Shown here: positions 12,514 to 23,866 of the stretch, piece by piece | Layout of the letters: each line of letters starts with the position of its first letter | Numbering within the stretch: position 1 is the first letter of the stretch | Assembly (NCBI RefSeq): GCF_036785885.1 | Contig: NC_092320.1 | Span: 11,781,557 to 11,845,556 of the forward strand | Direction: 5' to 3' | Length of the DNA stretch: 64,000 nucleotides | Source: Coffea arabica | Lineage: Eukaryota; Streptophyta; Magnoliopsida; Gentianales; Rubiaceae | The notes under the pieces: model-generated | Told to the model about the DNA's origin: nothing | What the model saw: only the letters and a program-made list of their open reading frames with translations | Database searches by the model: none | Translations under genes and position numbers: made by a program

Positions 12514-13333
12514 TTCTACTGTAATTTTTGATACGGCGGCTGAGGGTCTGGGTGATGCAATCGCCGCCCTTGGATTCTTTATCAACTGAGACTACTTGGG
12601 AGGATTCTTTGAGGATCTGCGCCGCTGTGGTATTGAAATGATAAACAAAAAACTCGACTACCAAATACTAAAAAACATATTACCAATTAATAAAATTGGA
12701 AGTATTTACGAAATATTTAATGTCATATCTTTTACTAGGCACTAGTTCCTTAATTTATCTGTCATGTAGCCAGACCTCATTATGGCTATGGAGTCGAATT
12801 AATCTTAATATCCAAGCTTGGTCAATCGAAATTAGGCAGAACTTAACATAAGCTTGAGATGAATTGAGCATGGCCTAAGTGTTAGCTTGCTTAGTGAGCT
12901 TTCAACTGGGGTGGTCAAAATCATGGCCTTATATTAAAACAACAAAAAATATGAGTGCAGCACAATTTTATCGGAAAGTCTTTAATTTTTTAAGGAAATT
13001 CTCTAAATTAGGAAAATAGAAAAATAATAGCTACAATTAAATCGTTTGTACTAATTAAAATAAAAATATGGGGTAAATAATCCCTTGAACGTTTTTGAAC
13101 GTTTTGTAACATTTTTTGAACGTTTTGTAATTCTATGTAAATTTTTCATAAATCTTCGCAATAGGAGTATGATATTTTGTTACTATTCATATGGGTTTCA
13201 TATATAATAATTGTGTCTTCATTATTAAATTTTACAAGTATTTCACGTAGAATTACATATTTAAAACATAAAAAAGTTCCGTTCAGACGATTGTTACTGA
13301 CAACTGTTAGAGTCTTTAGTCCAGTTGTATCTC
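12514..13333. other. glutaredoxin promoter and intergenic sequence
   Basis: No gene seen. The stretch contains the first copy (about 12810-13090) of a diverged direct duplication whose second copy lies at about 14852-15140, and a short array of TTTTGAACGTTTTG-like repeats near 13085-13125. Confidence 0.6.
12810..13090 (+). repeat. diverged direct duplication, copy 1
   Basis: From ATCCAAGCTTGGTC to GGGGTAAATAATCCC the sequence parallels 14852-15140 block by block: the AAGCTTGAG segment, GAGCATGGC, GTGTTAGCTTGCTTA, GAGTGCAGCA and AATTATAGGG-like ends. By eye about three quarters of positions agree. The nature of the element is unknown. Confidence 0.7.
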
Positions 13334-13341
13334 GCTATGTA

Positions 13342-14033
13342 TAGAGCTGTAAACGAACCGAAACAAACCGAGTATTTCATGTTTGAGTTCTGTTCGTTAA
13401 GCGATTCGAACTCCGTTCGTGTTCGTTCGTTAACTTTCGAACTCTAAATCTGTGTTCGTGTTCGGCTCGTTAAGTAAAGTTCGTGTTCGTATTCGTGTTC
13501 GTGTTCGGCTCGTTTAACATAAACGAGCTGTTCGCGAACACGCTCGAAAAATTCGAATCCAGATTATTCTAGGCCTTAAATATGCCACACAAATCATTAA
13601 TCATCCTAAAAAATAATTAAAATACTAAATGACTAAATTCCATTATTCAATAACTGCATAACCAACATTAACATAAAAACAACAAAAAAAACAAAGTAAT
13701 TTGTCCTTCAAATATAAAAATTCAGCCATAAGACAAGTATAAATTTTCGGCAGCAGCCAATGGGGAAGGAAAACAAAAGTAAGGTTGGAAAGGGAAGGGG
13801 AAAATTTTAGAATTTCTTATGAGTAACCCTAAAATTTGTCAAATGACAATTATGTCCTTGTTCGCGAACGCTCGTTAAAATTCGCGAACATGTTCGTGTT
13901 CGCTCGATTATTAAACGAACACAAAAATTCGTTCGTGTTCGTTCGTTTAAGACTTTCGAACGAGCCTTTAACGAACACGAACGAGCCGAAACGAACCGAG
14001 CTAACGAACAGCTCGGTTCGTTTAACAGCTCTA
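13342..14033. mobile_element. hAT-like non-autonomous element (MITE), 692 bp
   Basis: The element is flanked by a perfect 8-bp target duplication, GCTATGTA, at 13334-13341 and 14034-14041. Its ends are inverted repeats: left TAGAGCTGTAAACGAACCGA, right (reverse complement) TAGAGCTGTTAAACGAACCG. An 8-bp duplication with TAGAG-type ends is the hAT hallmark. Both subterminal regions are dense in repeats of GTTCGTGTTCG and its complement, as expected of transposase-binding subterminal motifs. The interior is AT-rich, with no transposase frame. Confidence 0.9.
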
Positions 14034-14041
14034 GCTATGTA

Positions 14042-16084
14042 TGACAAAAATGTCTAAGAAATCAATCCAAGTGGGGGTACACTGTGAAATCGACTTCTAC
14101 ATAGAAATGCAAAAAACTTGTGAGTTTACTTGCTCAAAATTACTTGTGAGTGCAAATAACTTGTGAGTTCAAACTCTAAATTCATGTTGATCAAGTTCGA
14201 ACAATTCGAATAACTTGACAAGTTCAAAGTCGATTTAGAGATGGATATATAAAACTCGAAAATTGGTTGAGTTTGACCGAGTTCAATCAAATTTCAAATA
14301 CATATGTATTTTGACTTTGTTGTATTTATTTGTGTGAAAAACTACCATATCTCTTGTTTAAAATTATATAAATTTATATCACACAAGTTTGACTAAGCTT
14401 GACTAATAAAGATCCAATTTGGCTTTGAAGTTGAGCTTGAGTGAGCTTAGTTTAAGTAAATGTGATCTTAAGTTTACTTGTTTATATTCAAACTAGTATA
14501 ATTATCTCCAAAATTTGGGGTCAAGTGCCCTAAAGTTTAGGGAGTAAAATCTGTACTTTGGGGCACTGGAAGAGTAGACCACCAACTCGAGGGTCAAGTG
14601 CACAAAACAAAATTAGTTAGTACATCGATGAGGATTTGGTTTATCTACAAGATTATAACATTCTCCATAAACTTGCTGATGTGAGTCTAACCAAGCACGA
14701 GTTAATTAAATAATTAATGACAAAGACATGAAATTTGCTAGCCATATATTTCTCAACATACTATATTACTAATCCCTTTTTTTTTTTTCTGTCAACATAC
14801 TATTCCCTCATTTCTCAACATACAAAGAGAAGTGAAATTTGTTTAACCCTACAATCCAAGCTTGATCAGTCCAAATTAGGTGGAATTAGATATAAGCTTG
14901 AGTGTAGTTGAGCATGGCGTCAATGTTAGTATGCTTAGACAGTGAGCTATGACTTGGGTGTCAAAACTCAAAAGCATGGCCTGATTTGGGGGCAAAAAAA
15001 AATGAGTACAGCAGGATTTACAGAGAAAGTTTCAAAAGTTTTGAGGATATTCTTGAATACAGGAAAATGATAGCTAAAATCAAATATTAATTTTTTTTAC
15101 TAATTAAAACAAAATTATGGGGAAAATAATCCTTGAGGTTGGGGACTAACAATGGAACAAGATTGATGATAGAAAAGGGGCTTCTCTGACGGTTGTTAAT
15201 TTTGTCTAATGCTCCATTTGGGGTTACGATAACTTATAAAAAAAAAATACTTTTGACGCAAATATTTTTAACAAAAGTACTTTTAAATTGCCAAATACCA
15301 GGTTCCTTAGGTTATGAAAAATTAATTACAAAATATTTTAGAAGTAGTTTTAGTATTTAAAAATTTTTTTTTTTGGTAAATGCACGGCAACTCTGAGGGG
15401 GCCAAATCGGTGTTTGACAAAAATGTCCCGAGGAAAGTGCGGGTAGATGCCGGTCAAATCGACTTCCAAATTCGCAACAATAATTTGGATATTTTAGGTA
15501 TAACAACCACAAAAAACTATCTATTTAAATTAAAAACAAAAGCCCAATAATTTAGCCGAGTTTTTGAGGTCTAAACTTGATCAACAGACAACTGAGAACC
15601 TTGTTGACTAATTTTGGATGCCATTCCTCAATCACAAATTCACAATCATTGCCCCGGGGCGGCTGCACATTGGTAGTTCCTAAAATAGTTGATTTCTTCC
15701 ACCTTGTCGTCAATTATTAATTAATCAGTCACCCAAATACTCTATTTACATGCATGCCGGAAGTCGGATGAGATGAGTCACACTAAGTTACCGTTGAAGT
15801 TGACAGATATTTGAAGCTATGGACATGCACAATTTCTTAAATGTTCAACAAATTGGTTGGATTAATCATTTTTAAGAGACTCAATTACAGTTCTTGCTTT
15901 ATATCTATATATATATTAATCTAAGTAAGGAAATCACAACAAAATATTTACAACTCCAAAAATTATATATTCGGATGAACTCTCATTCTCATTCTCTTAG
16001 TTAACTCGTTTATTTTTCTTCTTCCTTGTAAAAAAAGAGTTGGTACTGTTGCATGTTTAGTCTGACCATCAATGAGCTTCAACA
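14042..16084. other. intergenic repeat-derived sequence
   Basis: No gene seen. The first 400 bases are rich in AACTTGTGAGTTC and GAGCTTGAG-type motifs, reminiscent of degraded subterminal repeats. Copy 2 of the direct duplication lies at about 14852-15140. The remainder is AT-rich. Confidence 0.55.
14852..15140 (+). repeat. diverged direct duplication, copy 2
   Basis: Same orientation as copy 1 at 12810-13090 and about 2 kb downstream of it. The hAT-like MITE lies between the two copies. Confidence 0.7.
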
Positions 16085-16985
16085 AAAATCCCAGCAATGA
16101 GCAATCTCAAGTCTCAACTATTTCACTGATCTTTCTTTACGTTCTAAAAATTATACTAACCTCTCTTGAGATTTAGTATTTTGTAATATATAGGTCCAAT
16201 CAATAATTAAAAAGTGATATTAAAAGAGAAAATATAACATGATTTCACTATTGCTTCATATCTACTATATTATTTCAATAGTCTGATACTAACCAATGCA
16301 TTAAAAGAAAAATATTAGAACATGTTATTTATCATCAAGGATCAAATTACATATAGTATCAAAAAATAGTAGTATATTATTATATATATTTCATTTAATG
16401 TAAAATTCAAATTACTCTTTTCATTTATAAGTCCATTATCCAGCATGATCAACAACAAATAATTAAAAAAAGATTGTAACCAAACACTACAAAGAGCGAA
16501 CTTTAATACCATAAAAATTTTAGCAACTAGTTTTAATATGTTGTCAAGGATATTTATGAAGTTAAAGTTCATTCTCTGTGATGTTTTGGCTGAAATTTTT
16601 GTTAATAATTTGTTATTGATCATTTTAACAATGGGTATATAATAAAAAAAATAATTTGGATATTACATTAAGTGAAAAATATAGAATGATATATTATTTT
16701 TTAATGCTTTAAGTGATTTGATTCCTATATATAAATAGCAAATTCTAATATTTTTCTTTAATGTGTGGGTCGATATTAAACTAACTAAATAATGTAGTAA
16801 ATGAGGGATAATAATGGAATCATATTATTTTCTTTATTCTAATATTACTTTTTAATTGCTAATTGGGACTTAATGTAACGAGATAATTAATCATAAAGGA
16901 AGTTAGTATAATTTTTAAAATTTAAAGATAGACCACTAAAATAGCCAGAAATCTCAGGAGAGGTTTCTGAAGTTATCCCCAACTA
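16085..16985. mobile_element. long fold-back (palindromic) element, about 0.9 kb
   Basis: The sequence reads as an imperfect palindrome centred near 16534. For example AATTAAAAAGTGATATTA near 16206 pairs with the complement of TAATATTACTTTTTAATT near 16850, GAACTTTAA at 16498 mirrors TTAAAGTTC at 16562-16570, and ATTATACTAAC near 16149 mirrors GTTAGTATAAT near 16901. Each arm is about 430 bp with essentially no spacer. Its outer ends resemble those of the neighbouring inverted-repeat element, so it is probably a related fold-back MITE. A transcript through it would form a long double-stranded hairpin. Confidence 0.8.
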
Positions 16986-17047
16986 TTAAAAAGTTATTAA
17001 TATCTTCCACCACCAAAAAGAAGAAGAAGAAAAAAAGATAAAAATAA

Positions 17048-20000
17048 GAGATAATTTCACAAACCTCCCTTGAAGTATCAAATAGTTGCAGAGAGCTCTC
17101 CTCAAATTTTAGAAATTACACCTAGTTCCCTTGCTTTTACTATTTAGGTAACAAGAATGACCTATCAAACTAGATTTTTCCTCAAACACCCTAAACTACC
17201 CCTGTTCTATAAAAAAACAAAAGAAAACTATTTTTCTCAACACCTTCTCCCAATTTTACAACAGCACCACTACCAAACAAACATTTCAAACTACAATACC
17301 AAATCTAATTATTTTCAAATGTGACAGTCCCACCTTCCCCTAAGGCGTACCAAAGGGGTTAGCGGACTGCCTGCCCAACTCTCGTCAGGACTATCGAGCA
17401 GTTAAAGGAAATCGAAAACGTTCAGGAAGGTAATAGCGCGCTCAAACAATTCAAAGTCGCCAAATGGCAAAACGAAAATCGAAACTACAATGAATAGTGG
17501 TTGCCACGTCACCATCCAACTAGGAGCCAAACAAATACAGATATGGCCATATAACTCGGGGAAACATTCCCAATCCGAATAGGATACATGAACAGGGTAA
17601 ATAGTTTTATACACATACGTTTGTAATTTACGAAACAAAAAGAAGATAATTAGATCAAAATACATTTAGGATTTTCCAACTATCGAGGAGCTTTACAAAA
17701 TATATTAAAACTAGCTCGACTCGTGTTTCAAAACATCTTAGCCTCAAAAGTGGTTCTCTGTAAGGAAAACAAAGATAACGGGAAGGGGGTGAATTTACGC
17801 TCAATGAGGTACCAAAATAATAGCAAGTAAGAAAAGTGGAACTTTATATTCAATTAGTCACATATGCGAATCAAATAAAAAAGTGAACAAACACCATAGA
17901 CAGAAAGGATACGGGTGGCTCTCAGGAGCCAAAATTCCATTTGCTTCACCGAACCTTGATCGAAATAATAGTTGACACTCCGTCAACATTGAAGAAGTAA
18001 CCAATACCGTAGACTATACTTTCTCCGATTCCTTCCACCCACATACCTCTACTGGGCCCGAACTCCAATCAGTTCAGAAATGATAATACTCGAGTATACC
18101 GGAATCAAGAGTCTCAATACCCAAAGATCCCAAAACAAACTACCGTGGTTCGTTATCTAATCGACCAGACCCTTGCCGGCCCGACTCGAGTAACTAACCA
18201 CAGGTTTTGAGCTCAGAGGTCACAGAAAGGTCGTTGGATAACAGTTTCCAAACGACATCAGAACAGATACAAATACAGACATAGATAACAGATACAGATA
18301 AAAGATTCAGATTCGCACCAAAAATTAGCATATGACCAGACAAGAGAACGAGTGTGATAAAGTACACCCTCATCTCAAACAAAATAAACGGATAGTTCAG
18401 ACATTCATATCACAGATTGCATGTACCGAAACTGAGTTAAACAACAAATGAGGGGAGTGGTACACTCACCGGTTCAAGTACGGATACTTTAAAAATTTTC
18501 ACTTCAAACTGGATTTAATCGCCAAGAAACCCTAAAAGAACCAAAATAAAACAATTGAAGGTTCCACTTCCAAAATCGAGTAAATAGAATACACATGTGA
18601 GGCTCGACTACTAGTCGTATGCCTCGTCAAATAATTACTAATGCAAGGGTGCAAAACATGATTTTTGGGAACGAAAAGATAACATGAAGACCTAGACTCA
18701 AACAACCCAAAAGCCTTTCATTTCTACCAAAAGGCAATTCAAACTTAAAGGAACCAAACGGCCTAGAAAATTGGACAGCACCTCTCCTAAATTTGCTTAC
18801 TTTTCCAGTCATCAAGGCTTCCTTTTTTTTTCCTCAATCACTCCCAAAGTCACACACAAAATAATTTCATTCAATAGCCATTCAATAGGCTCCAAGTAGT
18901 ACAAGTACAATTCAAGCTAGGGAAAAGTCCGGAAATGAAGTTAAACTTTAAACCCTAAAAACAGTTTTTGACATCATTTTGCGGTTTTGGCACCATTGGC
19001 ACTAGGATTATCGGATAGAGGTGCAAGATACACCGTTTCGAAGCTAACAGATAGGGATACAATGTTGTAGAAGATCACTCAGTCCAGTTCATAGTGCAAC
19101 TAGGTCAAAAATTCAGAATACTAAACCAGAACCGCAAAACAGGTGAACAAACCATATTCTGGTTGACAAACTGTAATTCAGGTTACCTAAGTCCAAATCA
19201 AGTGATTCCAAAGCCATCCGAAAGCTAAGACATCAGGCTACATTTCTTCAGAAGACATCAACAACCAAATCAGAAGTATTCCCAACCAAATTAACCAATT
19301 ACAGAAGCAATTCTCAAGTTCGGGTAAAAACATGACAGCAGGGGTATTTCGATCTTTTCACAAGCTACGCTACTCCGATTGGCCTGAAATTTTATAGGAA
19401 ACTCTAAAATATCATTCCCTACAACTTTCATGTTTTAACCCAAGGCTAATTCGACCTCTAACTATGATGAACAGTGTCAGGCAGAATGAAGGAAATGAAA
19501 CCCTAACTTTCCAAATTTCCTTCCAAAACAGAAATTTTCTGCAATTAACCACACTTTCCACCTTCTAGATTCCTTCAATATCATTTCCAATCATCATACA
19601 TGGCCACACAAAAATAATCATATGAAAACAGAAAAATCACAAATAAATATAAAACTTCACCAAATTCAACCAAAATCAAGATATAATCCACAAAATTACC
19701 TCTTAGGCTACCACAAATCATGAATTAAACATCATTAGATGGAGAAGAGGGGTTCCTTCACTACTCACCTTAATAATACAAGAGAGAGAGCAACTAATCA
19801 CCTTAGCCTTCCAAACAACTCCACTAAACACCTCACAATCACTAAGTGAAGTGGTTTTATGGAACAAATGCAAGATCAAATGGTTGGTTTGTTGAATTTG
19901 AGCAAGATGGAAGCAAGAATTTGAAGAGTTTTTCCCTTTCTTTTTGCTTGAAGTGGCCAGCCAAGAAGAGAAAGAAAATGGTGAATTTTTTGTATTTTTT

Positions 20001-21290
20001 TTTTATTTATTTGGTCAAATGGTAAAAGGTGAATAGTAGTCATAAAGTACAACCAATCTCTAAGTGACACTTGTCACTTCATTAAATGCATAGCTATCAC
20101 TTTGTTTCCTCTCACACCAATCCACTTGGTAACCTCTAATTATCTCTTAGCACCCGATAATTTAAACCCAGTATCCAAAATTTAACCTAGTTGGCCGAAT
20201 TTTTCCGAACTTTTCACACTAGCGGGTCCCACGTCCGGTATACGCTCTTAATTTCTCAAAAACTAACCGATACTAGAAAATCATTTAAAAACTATATTTA
20301 CTCATAAAAATTATTGGGAAAATTTTCCTAATAAAGAAAATGCAGAAAACATGTCATTAAAGAGAATAAAACCTAGAAAATGAGAAAGTTACGGGTTCTC
20401 ACATCAAACATGTGACAAACCTGCTAAATAAATAGTTTGAACGGTTTAAGAATTTTAGCAGTTCCAAAAATCTCAACATCTGTTTTGTAATATCATCTCA
20501 GTCTAAATGTTTTTGAAAAATCAATTCTCAAATGATAACCAACAATCAAACTCACACTCTAAACTTCAATTCAATATCTAACGTTGTCGCAAAACAAATA
20601 ATAATCTAACCTATCACCATCAGTAGAACAATACTCCGAACTCCATAGAAATATATATTAACATTGTAAAATAGAGTAAAGCCATCCATAATAAAATCAA
20701 AACCAACAATATTAATCAAATTAAAAAAATCAAACGCATTTATTAATATCCTAAGTTTTCAGGATAATAATCAATCCAACAATTTTTCCACTAATTCCTC
20801 CTCTTCCATGTTTCTTAGTTATCAATTGTATTATTTATTTCTTTATCATCACTATAAGCATATTCATTTCTCTTTAATTGACAATAAAATCTACTCCTGC
20901 AAGTAAAATAATGCTATATTCATAAAGTAAACATAGATAGTTATGATACGGTAGGTCATCATGAAGATAAACAGAGATGTCGATATAGAGAAAAAGTAAA
21001 AGAAAAGAAAAGGCAAATGGACAATAAGAAAAAGGAAAAAAGAATCGTTGGCTTATAAGAGTGAGAGAAAGAAAAGAAGGAAAGAATGACTATTGGTGGA
21101 GAATAGAAAAAATAGGATTTTTTTTTCTCTTGGTTGTATTTAACCCTTGCATCATATTGTGAATTATCTATTAAGTGAAGGACATTATAGTCATATTATC
21201 ACACAAAGAGAAGTTAGTGTAATTTTTTAAACCTCAAAGGAGCCGAGTGAAATTGTCAAAAATTTCAAGGGAGATTTGTGAAATTTTCCC
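17048..21290. mobile_element. terminal-inverted-repeat element interrupted by a solo LTR
   Basis: The left end (GAGATAATTTCACAAACCTCC...) and the reverse complement of the right end (GGGAAAATTTCACAAATCTCC...) match over roughly 100 bp, including a shared TTAGAAATTACAC/AAAAATTACAC block. Removing the LTR and one copy of its target duplication leaves about 1.15 kb. I see no transposase. The superfamily and target duplication are not resolved. Confidence 0.7.
17320..20403. mobile_element. solo LTR of a gypsy-type retrotransposon, 3,084 bp
   Basis: Starts TGTGACAGTCCCACC and ends GGGTTCTCACA, the TG...CA boundary of an LTR, and is flanked by a perfect 5-bp duplication TCAAA at 17315-17319 and 20404-20408. 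The length suits the long LTRs of some plant Ty3/gypsy lineages; assignment to a Tekay/Del-like chromovirus is a guess from the start motif. There is no gag or pol frame and no second LTR, so I read it as a solo LTR left by recombination between two LTRs. Orientation cannot be fixed from the boundaries alone. Confidence 0.85.
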
Positions 21291-22366
21291 TTTTTAAACC
21301 AATTTCAGAGTTAGGAGAGATGGCATCAGTAGTCACGTGGTATTATTGAACACTAATTACCCTAAACTGTCAGAGTTTCACAAAAAGATGAACCCCACTT
21401 TTCTGATCAGCCAGGGAGGTAACATTTCCGCATTTATTTATGCTACAATCCCGTGTGCTACCAAAAGATGAACTCGAATTTATGCCCAACTTTCTTTTTT
21501 GTCGTACTTGTTTCCTACTGTCCTTTTGCCTGCACAATCGGACACATGAAAGTTACTGCGACAATACAAAATAGACAGAATCCGCAATTCCACATAATCA
21601 ACTTGTACTAGCCGTATTAAACAGACACCCCCTTATCATAAGAAAGCCAAAGGGGCCAATTTGTGGCCTAACCGCTGGACAGTAAATTCACCAGCCATGT
21701 GTCACATGTTAGGATTCATTTGTCTACTAAAGCTCCGCACGGTTATTTGATTTCAGCTCTAGTAGCTGTGGCTGAGGTTCAGATGGATCCACTCTCCTAG
21801 CTAACACATCAAACTCTCTCCCCAAAAAATTTTCTTGTTTTTTCCTTCACTCACTTCACTTTCACCTTTCATCATGTCTTGTTTGCTAATGCTAATGTGC
21901 CGCTCTACAGGTACAGACATTCAAAACCTAAGAAGAACTATGTCAAGACGGCGGCTACATGCCAGCAAAGGCACGTCAATTTCTGATTCTTAAAACAACA
22001 GAGCACAATTGAAGCTTCTTTTTTTCTGTTGTTGAACAGGCAAAAGTAGAAGGAAAGTGAAAGGCCCTTCATCGCTGCCTGAAAATGTCCAAATCTTCTT
22101 GTCACCAGACACGCTACCCCTAATTAACTACCAATTGTTGCGGTATATTATTGTTATAGTAGCATATTGATATCTGTACTAGAACCATTTTATGCTGGAT
22201 CGAGAACAAGATGTCCTTCCGGAGCACTTGTCTTGTCTCTTTTGTAGTCTAGCCATATGACCCCATTTTGTCGAATCTCTCCCAAAAACTAGTTTCATAT
22301 TTCTTCTTCAATTCCAAAGATTCATTATCATCATTCCCGCACACGGGACGGGAGGAGCCGGTAGGG
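21291..22366 (+). promoter_or_regulatory. upstream region of the ATL gene
   Basis: About 1 kb between the transposon and the ATL start codon. It includes a perfect G-box CACGTG core near 21336. A short open frame at 21874-21993 (39 codons) could be an upstream ORF if the leader is that long. Confidence 0.35.
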
Positions 22367-23866
22367 ATGGGCATATCTACTAGTAATTTCTTGAGCCTAC
22401 TGCCCTCTCTCTGGCCATCTTTTTCCTTGTTCCTCCTCCTCCTATTCATGTCGAACTTTTCTTTCCTAATTGCCTTAGCTAATACCACTACAACAACAAC
22501 AAGTACTAGCATGACTTCTACTGCATACTATGATGACGGGGAAAGTAGTGGAAATTCCCCAACCCCACTCGCTCCACCACCCCAACTTTCATTCAGAACA
22601 AAGGGATCCCCATTCAGGCCTAGCATAGCAGTGATAGTAGGAGTTCTCACCACCGTTTTCTCAGTAACATTTCTATTACTCCTCTACGCTAAGCACTGCA
22701 GGAGAGGAGGGGATAACAGCCCCTTTTCCAGCACCTCCAGAATAGGATATCCCGCGATTGCTGCTCGGAAAAACTCCGGCATAGGCAGGGCCGTGATTGA
22801 ATCGCTCCCTGTTTTCCGTTTCGCATCCTTGAGGGGTCAAAAAGACGGGCTAGAGTGCGCTGTTTGCCTGAACAAATTCGAACACACCGAAGTTCTTAGA
22901 CTCTTGCCAAAATGTAAACATGCATTTCACGTCGAGTGCGTGGATACTTGGCTGGATGCCCACTCCACTTGCCCTCTCTGCCGCTATCGGGTCGACCCGG
23001 AAGACATCTTGCTGGTGGAAGATAATAGAGTATTGTATCAGACCGACACCCCGCCGTTGAAGTCCTCATCAGTGAACCATCCCACACCGGAGTTGGGCAG
23101 CATTTCCCGGGTGTCCGGGAGACATTCGTTCGCTGGGAATTCGTTGGAAGTGATTGCGGAAACACCCAGGGGTGGTGACGCGGCGGCGACGTCGTTTGGG
23201 GCGAGAAGGTCGCTGGACAGCTGGAATTCCAGGAAGAAACGAAACAGCGAGATGGTGGGAGTTGGTTGCTTTGACCGTCCCAGAAAAGACGAGCTGCTGT
23301 TGGGGGATAAGACAAGCGGGAGCGGGAGTGGGAGTGGGGCGGAACAAAGGCGGCTAGAGCACCGGATCATAATTTCCGGGGGAAGAACGGAAGTAGAAAC
23401 AGCAGATGGGCCCAACCATAGGTGGAGCGACGTACAGCCGTCGGATTTGCTGTTTCTGCGGTCGGAAATGATTTTGGGCGACAGCCGTCGATTCTCGGGG
23501 TCCAGAGGATCGAGGCCGTCGTTTTCGAGTAGTAGCTTTGGCTGTGGGGAAATTAATGCAGGGAAGAGTAGTGATAATAGTAGTAGTGGTGGTCGTGGCG
23601 GTGGCAGGAATGTAATAAATACGAGAAGCGTGTCGGAAATCACGGGGATGAGTAGGTTTAGGAGTAATGAAGACGAGCAACAGCATCAGCAGCAGCAGCG
23701 GCTGCAAAGACAACAACGACAGGCAGGAGCTGTATCGAGGTGGATGGCTTGGATTTCTCAATCTCAAAATCAGCAACATCACCATCATCACAATCACAAT
23801 CACCACCACCAACATCAGCCAGCTGTACATAGAACAAGTTCGTCATCGTCTGTTAATGCTGTTTAG
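22367..23866 (+). CDS. ATL-type RING-H2 E3 ubiquitin ligase (ATL42/ATL13-like)
   Basis: A single exon encoding 499 aa. Hydrophobic segments lie at about 13-38 (signal or anchor) and 85-107 (transmembrane). The RING-H2 zinc ligands are C164, C167, C183, H185, H188, C191, C202 and C205, with W195 at the E2-contact position, spaced C-x2-C-x15-C-x1-H-x2-H-x2-C-x10-C-x2-C. Lack of introns, a membrane anchor before the RING and the short basic linker are the ATL family plan; RING sequence and following VDPEDILL resemble ATL42/ATL13. ATLs ubiquitinate membrane-associated or signalling proteins; the substrate is unknown. The long tail is Ser/Gly-rich and ends in Gln- and His-rich tracts (QQHHHHHNHNHHHQHQ). 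The start is the first ATG before the hydrophobic segment; upstream in-frame codons lack an ATG. Confidence 0.9.
   Translation: MGISTSNFLSLLPSLWPSFSLFLLLLFMSNFSFLIALANTTTTTTSTSMTSTAYYDDGESSGNSPTPLAPPPQLSFRTKGSPFRPSIAVIVGVLTTVFSVTFLLLLYAKHCRRGGDNSPFSSTSRIGYPAIAARKNSGIGRAVIESLPVFRFASLRGQKDGLECAVCLNKFEHTEVLRLLPKCKHAFHVECVDTWLDAHSTCPLCRYRVDPEDILLVEDNRVLYQTDTPPLKSSSVNHPTPELGSISRVSGRHSFAGNSLEVIAETPRGGDAAATSFGARRSLDSWNSRKKRNSEMVGVGCFDRPRKDELLLGDKTSGSGSGSGAEQRRLEHRIIISGGRTEVETADGPNHRWSDVQPSDLLFLRSEMILGDSRRFSGSRGSRPSFSSSSFGCGEINAGKSSDNSSSGGRGGGRNVINTRSVSEITGMSRFRSNEDEQQHQQQQRLQRQQRQAGAVSRWMAWISQSQNQQHHHHHNHNHHHQHQPAVHRTSSSSSVNAV

Noticed and set aside
17320-20403. A complete LTR retrotransposon or an expressed gene
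   Set aside because: No gag, protease, reverse transcriptase or integrase frame and no second LTR inside. The single TG...CA unit with a 5-bp duplication fits a solo LTR.
23038-23830. Long minus-strand frames opposite the ATL gene
   Set aside because: Shadow frames of the GC-rich ATL coding strand, with no recognisable motif.
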